Below, piece by piece: positions 59,965-64,000 of a stretch of 64,000 nt of DNA; position 1 is the stretch's first letter; every line of letters begins with the position of its first letter. Both the position numbers and the translations under genes were made by a program. The DNA is taken from the NCBI GenBank assembly GCA_033398695.1, contig CM065818.1, forward strand, positions 35,302,001 to 35,366,000, in the 5' to 3' direction. The notes under the pieces are model-generated. The model made no database searches and was not told where the DNA came from. It saw only the letters and a list, made by a program, of their open reading frames with translations. Source of the DNA: Orobanche coerulescens. Its lineage: Eukaryota; Streptophyta; Magnoliopsida; Lamiales; Orobanchaceae.

Positions 59965-62442
59965 TCGGGAATGATTCCCTGAATTCTTTTGTGTAAATTG
60001 CTCTTTGTCGGTAACCTATTCCATAGTAGCCTCCAGTCTGTTGTGGCCGTCTTATACGAGCGTAACTCTTCCACACATCCACAAATTCCTTCTTGAATTC
60101 TTGAATGCGAGATATGCTATCCTTGATGCTTTCATATCCTACCTTTGTTGAGTAGATACCTTTTTTTGACTTCCTCCAAATCCAAGTGTCATGAGCATCC
60201 TTTTTTGGCTTATACCTGTCTAGAATAGAAAACAGTTCGTTTAGTGAGTCCACCTCCCTCTCAAACATGTCCCTCCTCCACCCTCCCATTTCCATTCCAC
60301 ATCCACCCACCTCCCCAAATCACAGATACTCCTATTTCTATTTGTACTTAGATGAAAATGTCTAGGGAATCTAGACCTCAGAGTCTCACCCCCAGCCCAA
60401 AAACCTTCCCAGAAATCAACTTGGGATTTATGTCCTATGACTCTTTCACATGACTCCTAAAACCATCGACCCTCTGAACCTTTACACACTTTCAACACCC
60501 TGCTCCACCACCGGATTCCACTCTCCTGCCCCTCGACACAAAAAAACCCTGCTCCCCGAGGTCTATCTCCCTATGAACCGATGTGATGACTCTCGTCTAA
60601 GAAATCTCCAAAGCCATTTCCCAATCAGGGCCAACTTAAACCATTCCAAACACTTGAATCCTAAACCCTCCTCTTTTTTTGTGATTACAAACATCATTAC
60701 ATTTTATCCAAGAAATTTTCCTCTCACCCTCCCTCTCCCCACAGAAAATTTGCTTGTAAAGAAGTAATGGATTTGAGTATATATTTAGGCAAGATGGTAA
60801 AGGAGAGATGGTAGATATGAAGTGATGTCAAGATAGCTTTTACCAGCGTGATCCTCCCTCTAAGAGACAACTTTTTCACCTCCCAATTTCTTAATCTTCT
60901 ATTCACTTTTTGAACAAGAAAATTCCACTCCTCTGTCCTATTTGTCGAGACTCCGACCTTCGACTCGAGATATATGAAAGGCAGTTCTCCCACTCTACAA
61001 TTCAGACATTCTGCCATTCTCTCAAGTTTTTCCCTCTCCATGTTCACTCCCATCAAACAACATTTCTCGAAATTGCCCATGCATTACTCAACTTGCCGTT
61101 TCCGACAGAAGTCGTGTCATCGGCATATTGAAGGTGTGATAGAGGTATTTTCTCACTGCCTATTTCTGCTCCTTCGAACAGGCCTTCTTGGACTGCTTTC
61201 TTAATCATTACGCCGAGTCCCTCCGCGACAATGAGGAATAAGAACGGTGATAAAGTATCTCCCTGTCGTAGCCCTCTCTCGAGTTTAAACTCTCCCGATG
61301 GACTTCTGTTGACCAGAACTGGGGCTGAAGCCGTGGATACACACTCCAGTATCCACTTTCTCCATTTTGGGTGAAAGTTCATTTGCGCCATCATCAAATC
61401 CAGAAATTCCCAATCAATCGTATCGTATGCTTTGGCAAAATCAATTTTGAAGAATATGCGATCCTTCTTTTTCCTCCTTGCCTCTTCGATAGCCTCATTT
61501 AGTGTCACCACCCCATCAAGAATAAATCTTTCCCCAACGAAAGCGCTTTGAGTGTCGGATATCAAATTTCCAATTATCTTGCTCAATCTCGAAGCCAAAA
61601 CCTTTGCAAGAATCTTATAAGTACTACTAATGAGTGAAATCGGCCTAAACTCATTAAGGGCTAATGCACCTTCCTTCGTGGGAATAAGCACTATGAAAAA
61701 CGGGTTGCTACCCTTCACAAGTCCCCCGTTGGAGTGAAAATCATCAAAAAAAACCCGTATCAAGTCGCCTTTGATAATATCCCAGCAACTTTTCAGAAAA
61801 CCGAAATTAAAACCATCCTGTCCCGGGCTCTTATCACTATCACAATTCCAAACTGCGCTTTTAATTTCCTCCTCAGTGAATGGACTGGTGAGCATGTTCC
61901 TATCTTGTTCTTGAAGCCTTTTCAGAGCAAAATTGTGGGGCAGAATCGGTTTTGCCCTATTCCTTCATTTGAACTGTCTCTCAAAAAAATTCCTGACTTC
62001 CTCTTTGATTGCGTTAGGATCAACACTCCACCGCCCATCAATTTCCAGGCCACAGATTTCGTTTTGCTTCCTATTCCCTTTTTTTTTTTCTTTTTAATAC
62101 CGACGTTAGAACTACCTTTTGTTAGTCGCCGGGATAATGCACATGATCTTTCTGGGTTAAATTGCGAGATGTGTATCTGCTCAGGGTTCTTAAATATCCT
62201 CAACTACCGCGCGAGTCGTCACAGTGATTGCTTTCTTCGACCTCAAATCCAACCATGAGTTACCGAGATCTGGCCTCACACTGCCGCCAGCCTCAATATT
62301 TAATTATTCCATCAAGATATCTCGGAGGGTGGGCCTGTGCTTAATCAGTAAGAGATCATTAGAGTTCTGCTTCCTATTCTTATTGATCATCTTATGGTAT
62401 AGCCTCGAATTTATGTCACCTTCTAGTATCCACTTCTAGTTA
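59965..62442 (-). pseudogene. L1-type LINE ORF2, upstream part with reverse transcriptase
   Basis: On the minus strand: KWILEGDINSRLYHKM (62430-62385), RWSVDPNAIKEEVRNFFERQ, then RT 61895-61053 with SAVWNCDSDKSPGQDGFNFG, EFRPISLISSTYKILAKVLA, SRLSKII…QSAFVGERFILDGV, FKIDFAKAYDTIDWEFLDLM, LRQGDTLSPFLFLIVAEGLG and the catalytic YADD. A deletion removes about 30 residues after YADD. GELPFIYLESKVG and LSLRGRITLVKAILTSLHIY, ending in FLWG, follow (61080-60724). A degenerate stretch with FPRHFHLS, then HDTWIWRKSKKGIYSTK and the zf-RVT start WRLLWNRLPTKSNLHKRIQG (60060-59975), runs to the hAT-2 insertion. The 5' half of the LINE (endonuclease, ORF1) is absent. Confidence 0.9.
62077..62363 (-). mobile_element. 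Unclassified poly-A retroposon (about 287 bp) inside the LINE
   Basis: A 16-bp direct repeat, GTTTTGCTTCCTATTC at 62061-62076 and GTTCTGCTTCCTATTC at 62364-62379, flanks a segment that begins on the plus strand with a T-run (62079-62093), that is, a poly-A tail on the minus strand. Removing it joins the LINE frame exactly (…INKNRKQN to EICGLEI…). I find no clear pol III A/B boxes, so it may be a SINE without obvious promoter, a truncated LINE or a processed transcript. Confidence 0.8.
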
Positions 62443-63250
62443 AAAAATTGAAATTAGTACTTGGGGGAGTTATCTAATGGAGAAAACTTGTCCTGTCGTT
62501 TTGCATATAGTAATATTTTTTTCTGCCCCAATTTTAGTAACAACTCTTTTGTTACCTAAATTGTCGAAATTGACCTTTACTTGTATAAATTCGAGTCATT
62601 TGTTATAATTTCGAGTAACATATTTTCGAGTCAACTTCAAAAAACATACAATATTGAGAAAAGTTGACCATCGGGTAACACGTAAGAGAATTTCGTGTAA
62701 CCCGAATTCGACTTACACAGTAAGGATCGACCGAATTTGGTTAAATAGGGTTACACGAGGGTGTTCGTATTACACAACAATTCGGGTTACACACTCCAAT
62801 CGGGTTACATGAGTTTTTGAATTCGTGTTTGATTTCGGTCACTCGATTTTTTTGAATTCGTACTAAAAATATTAATAGCCGTATGACACGAATTTATTTA
62901 CACGAAATGATTCGTGTGACACGAATAGTAAATGGGTAACCCGAAAATGATTCGTGTGACTCGAATTCGTGTTATTCAAATATAAACCGGGTAACCCGAA
63001 TATTATTCGTTTGTCTCGTATTCGTATTATTCGAATATTCGAAAAAGTCATAAATCAAGTATTACACGTATAGGCCAATTACCCGAGCAGAATCGGTTAC
63101 ACGCATTACCCAAAACGGATGCACAAGTAACCCGAACATGAATCGGGTTACACGAATACATGAATTACCCGAAATCGGGTTACTCATATTACCTATTGGG
63201 TGAGTTTCATAATAATAAATACCATGCTCAGCACGCCACAACATCTATTG
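62443..63250. repeat. Non-coding stretch rich in CGGGTTAC / ACACGAAT motifs
   Basis: From about 62570 to 63190 both strands are dense in degenerate GGGTTACACGAAT, GGGTAACCCGAA and ATTCGTGTGACACGAAT motifs, the last a near-palindrome. The style resembles the CGTGT-rich hAT MITE at 12867-13426. I could not find matching termini or a target duplication. There is no coding signal. Confidence 0.5.
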
Positions 63251-63511
63251 AATTGAACTATTTCTTAACAATATTTTCACCTTTTCTTTTCTGATATTAT
63301 CTCACCGATATTTTTCCTTTCTTCTCTGATTATCACACCAGGAGCTCTCTCACATCGAAGAAGAAGGATTATTTCGACTGCAAAAAGTAAAAGGTATATT
63401 TGTAGCTCAATTTCCAATAATGTTTATACTTGAAATAACAAAAATATTCAAATACTATTTAAGTCAGTAAATTTTTAGTTAATAACCTAAATTTTTTATA
63501 TTATTTGACAG
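63251..63511 (+). other. Probable 5' leader of MULE-3
   Basis: Pyrimidine-rich DNA is followed by a purine-rich segment and a possible leader intron (AAAAG/GTATAT near 63392 to TTTGACAG at 63511) directly before the ATG. No terminal repeat is identified. Confidence 0.4.
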
Positions 63512-64000
63512 ATGAGTTTTTGGAAAAAAATTATCATTCATTTTAATGGCAAGTGGCAAGATTTAGAATATCGCGGTGGAGAAGAACAAATATTGCTTGT
63601 GCCCGTTGGTGTGAGCTATGCAACATTAGTAGATAATGTCCACTCTATTGTTGAAGCTGATAGAACAAAACATGTTTATGTTTTATTCTCAATATTGATT
63701 GTGATGGAAAAAAAAGAAGAAAGATGAAGATAAAGAATGATGCTGATATAAATTACTGTTCCAATTCATTGTTGAGCCTGTGATTTTTGTTAGCCTTCAT
63801 AATGCAACTAGCATTCCTCCAAAAGCTCCCTCATTTGGTCCACAATTTGACTTACCTGGATCCAGCTCTTTTCCGGTACCGTACAATTCTAATCGTATGG
63901 ATTATATGACTGATTGGGGTTGAAGCATGCAAATTCCTCAGGAATTTGATGGTTCTCGATTTGATGGTTGCGACGCTTCAAATAATGTATGTGATGTTAG
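63512..64000 (+). pseudogene. MULE-3: N-terminal region of a MuDR-like transposase, cut by window end
   Basis: ATG at 63512 starts FWKKIIIHFNGKWQDLEYRG, then VPVGVSYATLVDNVHSIVEA. This is the PB1-like N-terminal region typical of MuDR-type transposases (hydrophobic strand, GxW, Y.GG, then YxxLxxxV). After a frameshift near 63720 the sequence gives KIKNDADINYYC and then APSFGPQFDLPGSSSFPVPY, as expected for the variable linker before the zinc finger. A TGA near 63921 breaks it further. The transposase core would lie beyond the window. It may be intact apart from indels in an A-run, so a sequencing or assembly slip is possible. Confidence 0.6.

Larger units (their letters stand above)
39371..59972. 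other. 8-bp target-site duplication of hAT-2 (both copies)
   Basis: TCGGGAAT at 39371-39378 and again at 59965-59972, directly outside the hAT-2 ends and within the LINE coding sequence. Confidence 0.94.

Overview
The window looks like a stretch of transposon-dense, probably heterochromatic nuclear DNA from a flowering plant. I see no convincing host gene. Almost everything is nested transposable elements: Ty3/gypsy elements of the Tekay (chromovirus) type and their large non-autonomous derivatives (LARD-like), a Ty1/copia fragment, hAT and Mutator-like (MULE) DNA transposons, an L1-type LINE, a tRNA-derived SINE and several MITEs. The LTR elements are primed by initiator tRNA-Met (TGGTATCRGAGC next to the 5' LTR).

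Layout. (1) 1-998: the 3' LTR end of a gypsy element that enters from the left. It has landed in the gag of a minus-strand copia element (LTR 1262-2517), which had itself landed in a Stowaway MITE. (2) 3015-12840: a SINE split by a hAT element (3023-12609, 8-bp duplication AGCAAAGG), which is split in turn by a complete LARD (3262-12078, 5-bp duplication TTTTC). (3) 12867-18000: two small hAT-type MITEs, a minus-strand MULE fragment with an OTU cysteine-protease domain, tandem repeats, an RTE-like LINE tail and hairpin MITEs. (4) 18450-38143: a second MULE gene (FAR1-like, DDE, SWIM and OTU regions) split by Tekay element B (18991-26360, CTCTA) and by Tekay element C (28532-37850, minus strand). 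C carries a 703-bp hAT MITE in its RNase H gene. (5) 38909-62442: an L1-type LINE on the minus strand, split in its 3' zinc-finger region by a hAT with a TTF-type transposase (39379-59964, TCGGGAAT). That hAT is split by LARD2 (41072-58145, CCATC), whose 3' LTR is split by the inverted LARD3 (47168-55462, GCGGG). This is a four-level nest in which each insertion inside the LINE is proved by its own target duplication. (6) 62443-64000: a motif-rich non-coding stretch and the start of a third, MuDR-like MULE gene.

How the parts relate. B and C are autonomous-type Tekay elements, both damaged. LARD1-3 have the same primer site, the same LTR ends (TGTAA...TTACA) and the same polypurine region, but only decayed gag remnants, so they probably depended on Tekay proteins. 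The most striking unexplained structure is in the LTRs. Just upstream of each TATA box lies a GC-rich array of a short palindrome. The palindrome differs between families (TAGCG-NN-CGCTA, TTACG-NN-CGTAA, GTGCCGCGGCAC, CTATCGGCCGATAG), while its position and architecture stay the same.
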